Part shown: piece after piece, positions 1 through 6,650 of the stretch | Layout: each line of letters starts with the position of its first letter | Position numbering within the stretch: position 1 is the first letter of the stretch | Source: an uncultured Prevotellaceae bacterium | GTDB lineage: Bacteria; Bacteroidota; Bacteroidia; Bacteroidales; Bacteroidaceae | Assembly: GCA_945827465.1 (NCBI GenBank) | Contig: CALZOH010000081.1 | Coordinates: forward strand, 1 to 12,858 | Reading direction: 5' to 3' | Length of the DNA: 12,858 nucleotides | Position numbers and translations under genes: made by a program | Notes under the pieces: model-generated | The model's database searches: none | What the model saw: the letters and a program-made list of their open reading frames with translations, nothing else | Told to the model about the DNA's origin: nothing

Positions 1-30
1 GGCGAAGAGCCCATCGAGCCCGCCGAATAA
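1..30 (+). CDS. C-terminal end of an upstream gene (partial)
   Basis: Frame 1 reads G-E-E-P-I-E-P-A-E and then TAA at 28-30. A + strand terminator hairpin begins 29 bases further on, which fits the end of a gene entering from the left and converging on the TPR gene. Only nine residues are visible, an acidic, proline-containing tail, so the protein cannot be identified. Another frame also stays open here, but it would have to run through the terminator, so frame 1 is preferred. Confidence 0.45.
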   Translation, partial: GEEPIEPAE

Positions 31-58
31 GCCGCGGACGCTCGTCTACCCTAAAATC

Positions 59-106
59 GGGCAGGCCCAAGGAGGTAACCATCCTCCGAGGGCCTGCCTC
101 TTTTTT
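59..106 (+). terminator. Rho-independent terminator of the upstream + strand gene
   Basis: A 9-bp outer stem (GGCAGGCCC at 60-68 with GGGCCTGCC at 90-98) is capped by a second 5-bp stem (GGAGG 71-75 with CCTCC 83-87) around a 7-base loop, and is followed by TCTTTTTT (99-106). It lies shortly after the stop codon at 28-30. The T-run on this side marks it as a + strand terminator; on the - strand side there is only a weak T-rich stretch. Confidence 0.85.
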
Positions 107-147
107 GGGAACCGGGCCAACGGCCGGCCGAAACCTTGGCGCAGCAG

Positions 148-190
148 AAAAAAAGCGCGCCGCCCCTTTCACTAAAGGTAGCGACGCGCC
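148..190 (-). terminator. Rho-independent terminator of the gyrA-TPR unit
   Basis: Read on the - strand, GCGCGTCGC (189-181) pairs with GCGGCGCGC (163-155) through nine base pairs including one G-U. An inner CCTTT/AAAGG stem closes a 4-base loop, and a run of seven T follows (154-148). It sits 24 bases beyond the TPR stop codon, so it most likely ends the gyrA-TPR transcript. It faces the + strand terminator at 59-106. Confidence 0.88.
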
Positions 191-213
191 ACGTATTCCA
201 TTATACGATTTCT

Positions 214-1443
214 TTACTTATTGGCAATGATGTCTTCCATCTCCTTTGCCTTCTCTTTCATGTCAAGATTGAAGTAGATGCTTCTGAGGTTCTCAGCCCA
301 GAGTTCCTTCTTATTGGGAACGAGCATCTGCACTTTTTCAAACAGGGGCTTGGCCTGACTGTAGTAGCCGCGGGCCTTTTCAAGGGTTTTCTGATAATCC
401 TTCGACTTGGTGTCGGTGTTCAGGTTGAGCGAAATCAACTCGTTCACGAAGCTTACGCCCTTGTTGTAGATAGCCTCCACGAAGTTTTCATCCAATTCGA
501 TAGCCTTGTCAAAGTCCTGACGGGCCTCGGCATACTTCTTAAAGGTGTTCATGCTGACACAACCGCGTGCGTAATACGCCATCTTGTTGTTGGGAGCCTT
601 CTGCACCAACTCGTCGGCCATGGCCTTGGCCTCGTCGTTCAGCTTCTTGGAATTGTAATAGAACAGGAGGTTGTTGCAGTACACCGGATTGTTGTCGATG
701 GCAGCCACGGCCTCGCGCGAGGTCTTCACCCAGCTGGCGGTATCTTTCTTGGCCAGGTGAGAGGCGAGCTTCATCATGTAACCGTCGTTACGGGCAACGG
801 GGTCGGCAATGGCGAAGTCTACGGTCTTGAGAACGCCGTCGTAATCCTTCATCTCATAAGCCAACATGGCGGCATAGTATCCGATCTTGTTATAAGTATT
901 GGCATCGGCCTTGTAGATGGAGTCGGCCTGAGCCTTGGTATAAACGGGGTTCTTGGGCATCTCGATGTACTGCACGAAAGCCTTGTAAGCGCCTTCGCGA
1001 TTGCCGCGCTGGTTTTCAAACTGACCGGCATAGGCATAGTATGTCATCATCTGGCCAATCATCTTCTTGTTCTCGGCATGAAATTCGAGCTTGCTCTTCA
1101 CCTTACCCTTGGCGTCGGGAGCCTTCTCAATCTCATAACTCTTGGTAAAGAATTCAACGGCACGGTTCAGGCAGTTGATGAACAAGGTCGTGTCGAGGGG
1201 TTCATTGCGGGCAGCCTTCTCGATTTCCTTCTGGAGCAGACGGCTCTCGATTTTTCCTGCCAGGTTATAAGCATAGTCCAATTTCTTGGTCTTCGGGTTC
1301 GTCAGGGCGGGAATAATGGTCTTCTCGGCCTCTACGAATTTCTCTTCATTAAACTGTTCCTCGGCTTTGTAAACTGCCATGTTCTGGCCGTAAGCAAACG
1401 AAGAAGCCAATACTGCTACTGCAGATAAAACTAATTTTTTCAT
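214..1443 (-). CDS. Exported tetratricopeptide repeat protein
   Basis: A 409-residue protein of unknown specific function. The start is set at the ATG at 1443 because it gives a clean signal peptide (MKK, hydrophobic core, then A-Y-G-Q around residues 17-20); a longer reading from 1506 would run back into the end of gyrA and bury this signal. The mature protein is predicted to be periplasmic or envelope-associated. Most of it is helical repeat. The clearest TPR units cover about 254-321, including a canonical repeat at 288-321 with Y-A-R-G and A-x-x-D-F-x-K-A-I-E-L, and more helical pairs run from about 350 to the end. TPR proteins normally serve as binding scaffolds; no catalytic motif is visible. 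It starts 13 bp after the gyrA stop and has no promoter of its own that I can see, so it is probably co-transcribed with gyrA. Three D(S/T)x sites (84, 174, 234) match the Bacteroides O-glycosylation motif. Confidence 0.9.
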   Translation of the reverse strand: MKKLVLSAVAVLASSFAYGQNMAVYKAEEQFNEEKFVEAEKTIIPALTNPKTKKLDYAYNLAGKIESRLLQKEIEKAARNEPLDTTLFINCLNRAVEFFTKSYEIEKAPDAKGKVKSKLEFHAENKKMIGQMMTYYAYAGQFENQRGNREGAYKAFVQYIEMPKNPVYTKAQADSIYKADANTYNKIGYYAAMLAYEMKDYDGVLKTVDFAIADPVARNDGYMMKLASHLAKKDTASWVKTSREAVAAIDNNPVYCNNLLFYYNSKKLNDEAKAMADELVQKAPNNKMAYYARGCVSMNTFKKYAEARQDFDKAIELDENFVEAIYNKGVSFVNELISLNLNTDTKSKDYQKTLEKARGYYSQAKPLFEKVQMLVPNKKELWAENLRSIYFNLDMKEKAKEMEDIIANK

Positions 1444-1456
1444 ATACTTGGTGGTT

Positions 1457-4057
1457 TTAATTGTTGTCGTCGTTATTGTTTTCGTCGTCGGCGGGCGAAA
1501 GCTCATCGCCTTCGGCCTCGTCGGTCACGGGAGTGATGACAGACTCTTGCATCTCGCCTTCGGCCTCCTCTTGCTTGGCCTCGGCGTCTTCAACGGCCTG
1601 CTCTTCTTCCTGCTCGGAGATGACGCTGCAAATGCTGCTGATTTCGTCCTTGCGCTTCATGATGTCAATGAGTTTCACACCCTGGGTGGCTCGGCCCATC
1701 ACGCGGATGCCGGCAATGCTGATGCGAATGGCCGTTCCGCTCTTGTTGATAATCATCAGGTCGCGCTCGTCAATGGCGTTGATGATGGAGACTACCTTAC
1801 CGGTCTTCTCGGTAATGCTGAGCGTCTTGACGCCCTTGCCGCCGCGGTTGGTAATGCGATAGTCCTCGACCGCACTGCGCTTGCCGAAGCCCTTTTCGCT
1901 CACCACGAGGATGGTGTCTTTCTCCAGGTCATAGACGCAGACCATGCCCACCACTTCGTCGTCGTCGCCGTCGAGGGTCATGGCACGCACACCCGTCGCC
2001 GTGCGGCCCATCACGCGAATCTTGTCTTCGTTGAAGCGGATGGCGCGTCCGTTCTTATTGGCCAGAATCAACTCGTTGCGGCCGTTGGTCAGCACCACGT
2101 CGATGACGGCATCGTCTTCCTTGATGTTGATAGCAATCACACCGTTGGCACGCGGACGCGAATAGTCGGCCAGGCAGGTCTTCTTGACAATACCCTGCTT
2201 CGTACAGAAGACCACGTAATGGGAGTTGCAGAAGTCGGGATTCTCGAGCTTGCGGATGTTGAGGCATACGCTCACGGCATCGTCGCCCTCGAGGTTAAGC
2301 ACGTTCTGAATGGCACGGCCCTTGGAATTGCGTGCGCCCTCGGGTATGTCGTACACCTTGAGCCAATAGCAGCGTCCCTTCTTCGTAAAGAAGAGCATGG
2401 TGTTGTGCATCGTGGCCGGGTAGATGTTCTGGATGAAGTCTTCATCGCGCGTACTGCTCAGCTTGCTGCCTACGCCGCCGCGTCCCTGTGCATGGAACTC
2501 GCTCAAAGGCGTGCGCTTGATGTAGCCGAGGTGGCTCAGCGTGATGACCACCGGATCGTTGGCATAGAAGTCTTCGGGATTGAAGCCGTCGGAGTCGCTC
2601 ATCACGATTTCGCTCTTGCGGGCGTCGCCCCACTTCTCCTTCACCTCAAGCAGCTCGTCCTTCATCACCTTCTTGCAAAGTTCGGGGTCGGAAAGTATCT
2701 GCTCGAAGTAGGAAATCTTGCGCATCAGTTCGTCAAACTCGGCGCGCAACTGGTCTTGAGCCAATCCGGTGAGCTGGCGCAGGCGCATATCGACGATGGC
2801 ACGTGCCTGGATGTCGTCTAAGCTGAAGCGCGCCTTGAGGTTTTCAATGGCTATCTGCGGTGAACGGGCCTCCTTGATGATTCTTACCACCTCGTCAATG
2901 TTATCGCTGGCAATGATCAGGCCTTTGAGGATGTGGGCACGCTCTTCGGCCTTGCGCTTCTCGTACTGGGTGCGGCGAATCACCACATCGTGACGGTGCT
3001 CCACGAAGTAGTGGATGCACTGCTTGAGATTGAGCAAGCGGGGACGACCGTGTACCAAAGCGATGCAGTTCATCGCAAAGTTGCTCTGGAGGGCCGTCAT
3101 CTTGAAGAGCTTGTTGAGCACCACATTGGCGTTGGCATCACGCTTGATGTCAATCACGATGCGCATACCCTCGCGGTCGGACTCGTCGTTGATATTACTG
3201 ATGCCTACCAATTTCTTCTCGTTTACCAAAGCTGCAATGTTCTTAATCAGCTCAGCCTTGTTGACTCCGTAAGGAATTTCGGTCACGATGATGGAAGAGT
3301 GATTGGCCGTCTCCTCAATCTCGGTCTTGGCGCGCATCACTACTCGTCCCTTACCGGTCTCGTAAGCTTCCTTCACGCCGCGCAGACCGAAAATATATCC
3401 GCCCGTGGGAAAATCGGGCGCCGGAACATACTGCATCAGTCCCTCGACGTCAATCTCGGGATTGTCGATATAAGCCACCGAGGCGTCGATGACTTCGGCC
3501 AGGTTGTGAGTGGGAATATTGGTGGCCATACCGACGGCGATACCGCTCGAACCGTTGACCAACAGGTTGGGAATGCGCGTCGGCATCACCGTGGGCTCCT
3601 GCAGGGTGTCGTCGAAGTTATTCACCATGTCGACAGTTTCCTTGTCAAGGTCCTGCATCATGGCTTCGCCCGCGGGAGTCAATCGGGCCTCCGTGTAACG
3701 CATGGCGGCAGCTGAGTCGCCATCGACGCTACCGAAGTTACCCTGACCGTCGACCAGCGTATATCGCATGGCCCAGTCCTGGGCAAGGCGCACCAATGCG
3801 CCATATACAGACGAATCGCCGTGAGGATGGTACTTACCCAGCACCTCACCGACGATACGCGCAGATTTCTTATAAGGTTTGTCGTGAGTATTGCCCAATC
3901 CCATCATTCCATAAAGAATGCGGCGGTGAACGGGTTTGAAACCGTCTCTCACATCGGGCAAGGCACGCGCAACAATTACTGACATGGAGTAGTCAATGTA
4001 AGAGGTTTTCATCTCCTCTTCCAAATTTACTCGAATGATTCTATCTTCTACTGACAT
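1457..4057 (-). CDS. gyrA: DNA gyrase subunit A
   Basis: The DNA cleavage and rejoining subunit of DNA gyrase (A2B2 with GyrB), which introduces negative supercoils using ATP. At 866 residues it is close to the usual length. Visible landmarks: the winged-helix region with HPHGDSSVY (77-85); the catalytic tyrosine Y121 in A-A-M-R-Y-T-E-A-R-L; the coiled-coil arm around 355-470; the gyrase-specific GyrA box at 524-530 (Q-G-R-G-G-V-G, a variant of QRRGGKG), which argues against topoisomerase IV ParC; a six-blade DNA-wrapping domain to about 810; and an acidic tail rich in E, D and N from 815. In the quinolone-determining region S82 (E. coli Ser83) is retained, but the residue aligned with E. coli Asp87 is G86. 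The ATG at 4057 gives the standard N-terminus, preceded by a TACCTTTG promoter element and an A/T-rich leader. The TPR gene follows 13 bp downstream. Confidence 0.98.
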   Translation of the reverse strand: MSVEDRIIRVNLEEEMKTSYIDYSMSVIVARALPDVRDGFKPVHRRILYGMMGLGNTHDKPYKKSARIVGEVLGKYHPHGDSSVYGALVRLAQDWAMRYTLVDGQGNFGSVDGDSAAAMRYTEARLTPAGEAMMQDLDKETVDMVNNFDDTLQEPTVMPTRIPNLLVNGSSGIAVGMATNIPTHNLAEVIDASVAYIDNPEIDVEGLMQYVPAPDFPTGGYIFGLRGVKEAYETGKGRVVMRAKTEIEETANHSSIIVTEIPYGVNKAELIKNIAALVNEKKLVGISNINDESDREGMRIVIDIKRDANANVVLNKLFKMTALQSNFAMNCIALVHGRPRLLNLKQCIHYFVEHRHDVVIRRTQYEKRKAEERAHILKGLIIASDNIDEVVRIIKEARSPQIAIENLKARFSLDDIQARAIVDMRLRQLTGLAQDQLRAEFDELMRKISYFEQILSDPELCKKVMKDELLEVKEKWGDARKSEIVMSDSDGFNPEDFYANDPVVITLSHLGYIKRTPLSEFHAQGRGGVGSKLSSTRDEDFIQNIYPATMHNTMLFFTKKGRCYWLKVYDIPEGARNSKGRAIQNVLNLEGDDAVSVCLNIRKLENPDFCNSHYVVFCTKQGIVKKTCLADYSRPRANGVIAINIKEDDAVIDVVLTNGRNELILANKNGRAIRFNEDKIRVMGRTATGVRAMTLDGDDDEVVGMVCVYDLEKDTILVVSEKGFGKRSAVEDYRITNRGGKGVKTLSITEKTGKVVSIINAIDERDLMIINKSGTAIRISIAGIRVMGRATQGVKLIDIMKRKDEISSICSVISEQEEEQAVEDAEAKQEEAEGEMQESVITPVTDEAEGDELSPADDENNNDDNN

Positions 4058-4076
4058 ATTAATTTTTTTAAGCGCT

Positions 4077-4084
4077 CAAAGGTA
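4077..4084 (-). promoter_or_regulatory. gyrA promoter, Bacteroidetes -7 element
   Basis: On the - strand this reads TACCTTTG, an exact fit to the Bacteroides TAnnTTTG -7 consensus recognised by the primary sigma factor. It ends 19 bases before the gyrA ATG, implying a very short A/T-rich leader. I see no good TTTG or TTG -33 element at the usual distance. It suggests gyrA is transcribed independently of fcl. Confidence 0.6.
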
Positions 4085-4251
4085 TCACTTTTTTAGGACA
4101 TACCGGACTTTTCCTTTCGACAAATTATCTTCCGCATCAAAAATAAGGCTGTTTTTAGGCTCTCTGCGCGCCTCAACCCATTTTATCGGTACCTCATCGG
4201 CATTCGCGCAAGTCGCAAAATACGCCACCGCAGCCCCCGAATCAGCAAAAA
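4085..4251. other. Intergenic region between fcl and gyrA
   Basis: The 194-bp gap between fcl and gyrA carries the gyrA -7 element at its gyrA end. In the remainder I find no convincing terminator for the gmd-fcl transcript, no RNA gene and no small coding region, so some read-through from fcl into gyrA is possible. Confidence 0.5.
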
Positions 4252-5352
4252 CTACCTTTGGCTACCGAAATGCAGATACCAATCGTAAAGACGGGCAATT
4301 CCTTCGTCCAAATCCACCTGATGATGCCATCCGAGCTGGTGGAGCTTGGAGGAATCGGTCAGCTTGCGAAGTGTGCCGTCAGGTTTTTGGGCATTCCAGA
4401 CCACCCTTCCGTCAAAGCCCACAATGCGGCCAATCATTTCGACCAACTGGCGGATGGAAAGCTCTTTTCCCGTACCTATATTAATATGACAATTCCGTAT
4501 TTCGCGACTGCCGCTCGGATAGAGGTCCTTGAAATCGACGTGCTCCATCACGAACACACAGGCATCGGCCATGTCTTCGCTCCAAAGGAACTCGCGCAAA
4601 GGCGCTCCGGTTCCCCACACTTCAATCCGAGCCTTGCCGTCAGCCGTCATGCTGATGCCATACTTCTGCAACATGCCGAGGATGGTTTCGCGGTCGGCAC
4701 TTCCGTCTACGCCCTCGATGGGATAACGGTTGAGGTCTTCGCGCAGAGCCGCCCAATCGCCGGCCTGCAAGCATTTGCCGAGATGATGCTTGCGAATCAA
4801 AGCCGGCAAGACATGACTGGTGGTCAAATCGAAATTATCGTTGGGGCCATAGAGATTGGTAGGCATCACGGCAATAAAGTTGGTGCCGTATTGCAGGTTG
4901 AAGCTCTCGCACATCTTCAATCCGGCTATCTTAGCCAGAGCGTAAGGCTCGTTGGTGTATTCCAGCGGCGACGTGAGCAAACAATCCTCCGGCATCGGCT
5001 GAGGAGCTTCGCGCGGATAGATACACGTGCTTCCCAAGAAACAAAGCTTCTTTACCCCCGTGTGCCAGGCACTCTCAATCACGTTACACTCAATCTGCAG
5101 ATTGCGCCAAATGAAATCGGCCCGATAAATACTGTTGGCCATAATGCCTCCCACAAAAGCAGCCGCCAAGAACACATACTCCGGACGTTCCGCCTCGAAG
5201 AAGGCCCTGACAGCAGCCTGGTCGGTTAAGTCGAGCTCACGGTGCGTGCGTAACACGAAATTAGAATAGCCCTTCTGCCGAAGATTCTTCAGAATAGCCG
5301 ATCCCACCAAGCCGCGATGGCCCGCCACGAATATTTTAGCGTCTTTGTTCAT
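4252..5352 (-). CDS. fcl: GDP-L-fucose synthase (GDP-4-keto-6-deoxymannose epimerase/reductase)
   Basis: Converts GDP-4-keto-6-deoxy-D-mannose, the product of the neighbouring gmd, to GDP-L-fucose by C3/C5 epimerisation and NADPH-dependent reduction in the cytoplasm. It is an extended short-chain dehydrogenase of 366 residues. The Rossmann motif is G-H-R-G-L-V-G at 11-17. The catalytic set corresponds one-for-one to E. coli Fcl: S108, C110, Y137, K141 and H180, within G-S-T-C-I-Y-P, Y-A-L-A-K and T-S-H. Between about 195 and 243 there is an insertion relative to the 321-residue E. coli enzyme. The ATG at 5352 was chosen because M-N-K-x-x-K-I-F-V-A-G is the normal family N-terminus; a longer frame to 5406 would overlap gmd. 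It starts 25 bp after the gmd stop, so the two form an operon in pathway order. Confidence 0.96.
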   Translation of the reverse strand: MNKDAKIFVAGHRGLVGSAILKNLRQKGYSNFVLRTHRELDLTDQAAVRAFFEAERPEYVFLAAAFVGGIMANSIYRADFIWRNLQIECNVIESAWHTGVKKLCFLGSTCIYPREAPQPMPEDCLLTSPLEYTNEPYALAKIAGLKMCESFNLQYGTNFIAVMPTNLYGPNDNFDLTTSHVLPALIRKHHLGKCLQAGDWAALREDLNRYPIEGVDGSADRETILGMLQKYGISMTADGKARIEVWGTGAPLREFLWSEDMADACVFVMEHVDFKDLYPSGSREIRNCHINIGTGKELSIRQLVEMIGRIVGFDGRVVWNAQKPDGTLRKLTDSSKLHQLGWHHQVDLDEGIARLYDWYLHFGSQR

Positions 5353-5377
5353 ATTATTAAATGTCGACCTATCACCA

Positions 5378-6469
5378 TCAGTTGTCTTCTTCTTCGATCT
5401 TGGCATTGGCCATGAGCTTTTTCACCTTCTTGAGGTCGTGCTTCACCATGATCTTCACCAAATCGGGGAAGGAAGTACTCGTCGGATTCCATCCCAACAA
5501 GGTACGCGCCTTGGTGGGGTCACCCATCAACTGCTCGACCTCGGTCGGGCGGAAATATTTGGAATCAACCTCTACCAATACACGTCCGGTCCCCTTCTCT
5601 ACTCCCTTTTCCTGCAAGCCCTCGCCCTGCCACTCCAGTTCGATGCCGGCTTCGCGGAAGGCCAGCGTACAAAATTCGCGCACGGTGTGCATCTCGCCGG
5701 TGGCAATCACAAAATCTTCGGGTTGGTCATACTGCAACATTCGCCACATACACTCCACATAATCCTTGGCGTAACCCCAGTCGCGACGACTACTCAGGTT
5801 GCCGAGATAGAGCTTGTTCTGCATTCCGAGAGCAATGCGGGCGGCCGCCATCGTAATCTTTCGGGTAACGAATGTCTCGCCACGGCGCTCGCTCTCGTGA
5901 TTAAACAGAATACCGTTAACGGCAAACATACCGTATGCTTCGCGATAGTTCTTGACAATCCAAAAGCCGTACTGCTTGGCAACGGCATAAGGAGAACGAG
6001 GATAGAAAGGAGTTGTTTCGCGCTGGGGAACTTCCTGCACTTTTCCGAAAAGCTCGCTGGTCGAAGCCTGATAAATGCGGGTCTGCTTCTCCATGCCCAA
6101 GATTCTTACAGCTTCGAGCAAACGCAGCGTACCTGTCGCTACCGTATCAGCCGTATATTCGGGAACGTCGAAACTTACCTTAACGTGACTCTGGGCTGCG
6201 AGATTATAGATTTCATCCGGCTTGACGGTCTGAATGATGCGAATCAGAGAACTGGAATCGGTCATGTCGCCATAATGGAGATTGACCAAACGATCCTTCT
6301 TCATATCTCTGACCCATTCGTCCAGATAAAGATGTTCGATTCTCCCGGTGTTGAAAGTTGAACTACGACGCATGATACCATGCACTTCATAACCCTTGCT
6401 TATCAACAGCTCGGCCAAATAAGAACCATCCTGCCCCGTGATACCGGTTATCAATGCCACTTTCTTCAT
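5378..6469 (-). CDS. gmd: GDP-mannose 4,6-dehydratase
   Basis: Catalyses the first step from GDP-D-mannose to GDP-L-fucose, making GDP-4-keto-6-deoxymannose with bound NADP+. It is a 363-residue extended SDR enzyme, about the length of E. coli Gmd. The nucleotide-binding motif is T-G-I-T-G-Q-D-G at 8-15. The catalytic residues align with E. coli T132, E134, Y156 and K160 as T137, E139 (A-S-T-S-E-L-F-G), Y161 and K165 (S-P-Y-A-V-A-K). R-R-S-S-T-F-N-T and N-H-E-S-x-R-R-G are also typical. The ATG at 6469 is preferred over an in-frame GTG three codons upstream because M-K-K-V-A-L-I-T-G is the expected N-terminus. A TAACTTTG element lies 34 bases upstream. It is the first gene of the gmd-fcl operon. 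Confidence 0.97.
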   Translation of the reverse strand: MKKVALITGITGQDGSYLAELLISKGYEVHGIMRRSSTFNTGRIEHLYLDEWVRDMKKDRLVNLHYGDMTDSSSLIRIIQTVKPDEIYNLAAQSHVKVSFDVPEYTADTVATGTLRLLEAVRILGMEKQTRIYQASTSELFGKVQEVPQRETTPFYPRSPYAVAKQYGFWIVKNYREAYGMFAVNGILFNHESERRGETFVTRKITMAAARIALGMQNKLYLGNLSSRRDWGYAKDYVECMWRMLQYDQPEDFVIATGEMHTVREFCTLAFREAGIELEWQGEGLQEKGVEKGTGRVLVEVDSKYFRPTEVEQLMGDPTKARTLLGWNPTSTSFPDLVKIMVKHDLKKVKKLMANAKIEEEDN

Positions 6470-6503
6470 TTTCGACACTTCTTACTATTTTAATTTGTTG
6501 CGG

Positions 6504-6511
6504 CAAAGTTA
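6504..6511 (-). promoter_or_regulatory. gmd-fcl promoter, -7 element
   Basis: The - strand reads TAACTTTG, matching TAnnTTTG. It lies 34 bases upstream of the gmd ATG, with an A/T-rich leader between. No clear -33 element was found. It lies downstream (in the - direction) of the 6583-6632 terminator, as expected for the start of a new transcription unit. Confidence 0.6.
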
Positions 6512-6582
6512 GCAATAATTATATGAAACCATATGGAGCTGCTATCAACTTGTTCTCCCTTCTCGCCGGAACCCTTGCCCTC

Positions 6583-6632
6583 TGAAAAGAAGTGTCCGGC
6601 ATTGACTGCTCACCGCAATCGATGCCGGACAC
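6583..6632 (-). terminator. Rho-independent terminator of the PCMD operon
   Basis: On the - strand GTGTCCGGCAT (6632-6622) pairs perfectly with ATGCCGGACAC (6602-6592) through 11 bp around a 19-base loop, followed by TTCTTTTC (6591-6584). It lies 18 bases after the stop codon of the calycin/PCMD gene and ends that operon before the gmd promoter. The loop is longer than usual but the stem is fully complementary. Confidence 0.85.
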
Positions 6633-6650
6633 CTATTCACGAATCACAGG

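Noticed and set aside
136..1428. 430-residue + strand open frame opposite the TPR gene
   Set aside because: It lies antisense to a clear signal-peptide TPR gene, runs across the - strand terminator, has an alternative start, and is rich in L, V, G and H without any family motif, as expected of an antisense shadow.
1448..2821. 457-residue + strand open frame opposite gyrA (and a 260-residue one at 2933-3715)
   Set aside because: gyrA is unambiguous on the other strand. The composition (H, V, L, A, D) is that of reverse-complemented coding sequence, and no promoter or motif supports it.
4253..4260. TACCTTTG on the + strand at the end of fcl
   Set aside because: It matches the -7 consensus but faces no + strand gene and lies at the end of the fcl coding sequence; taken as chance.
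5353..5406. 18-codon N-terminal extension of fcl overlapping gmd
   Set aside because: The extension is polar and unlike the family; the ATG at 5352 gives the standard start before the Rossmann strand.
4258..6361. Long + strand frames opposite fcl (4258-5229) and gmd (5345-6361)
   Set aside because: Both are antisense to enzymes with all catalytic residues in place and show no protein family features.
6470..6478. GTG start three codons before the gmd ATG
   Set aside because: The ATG at 6469 gives the normal N-terminus.
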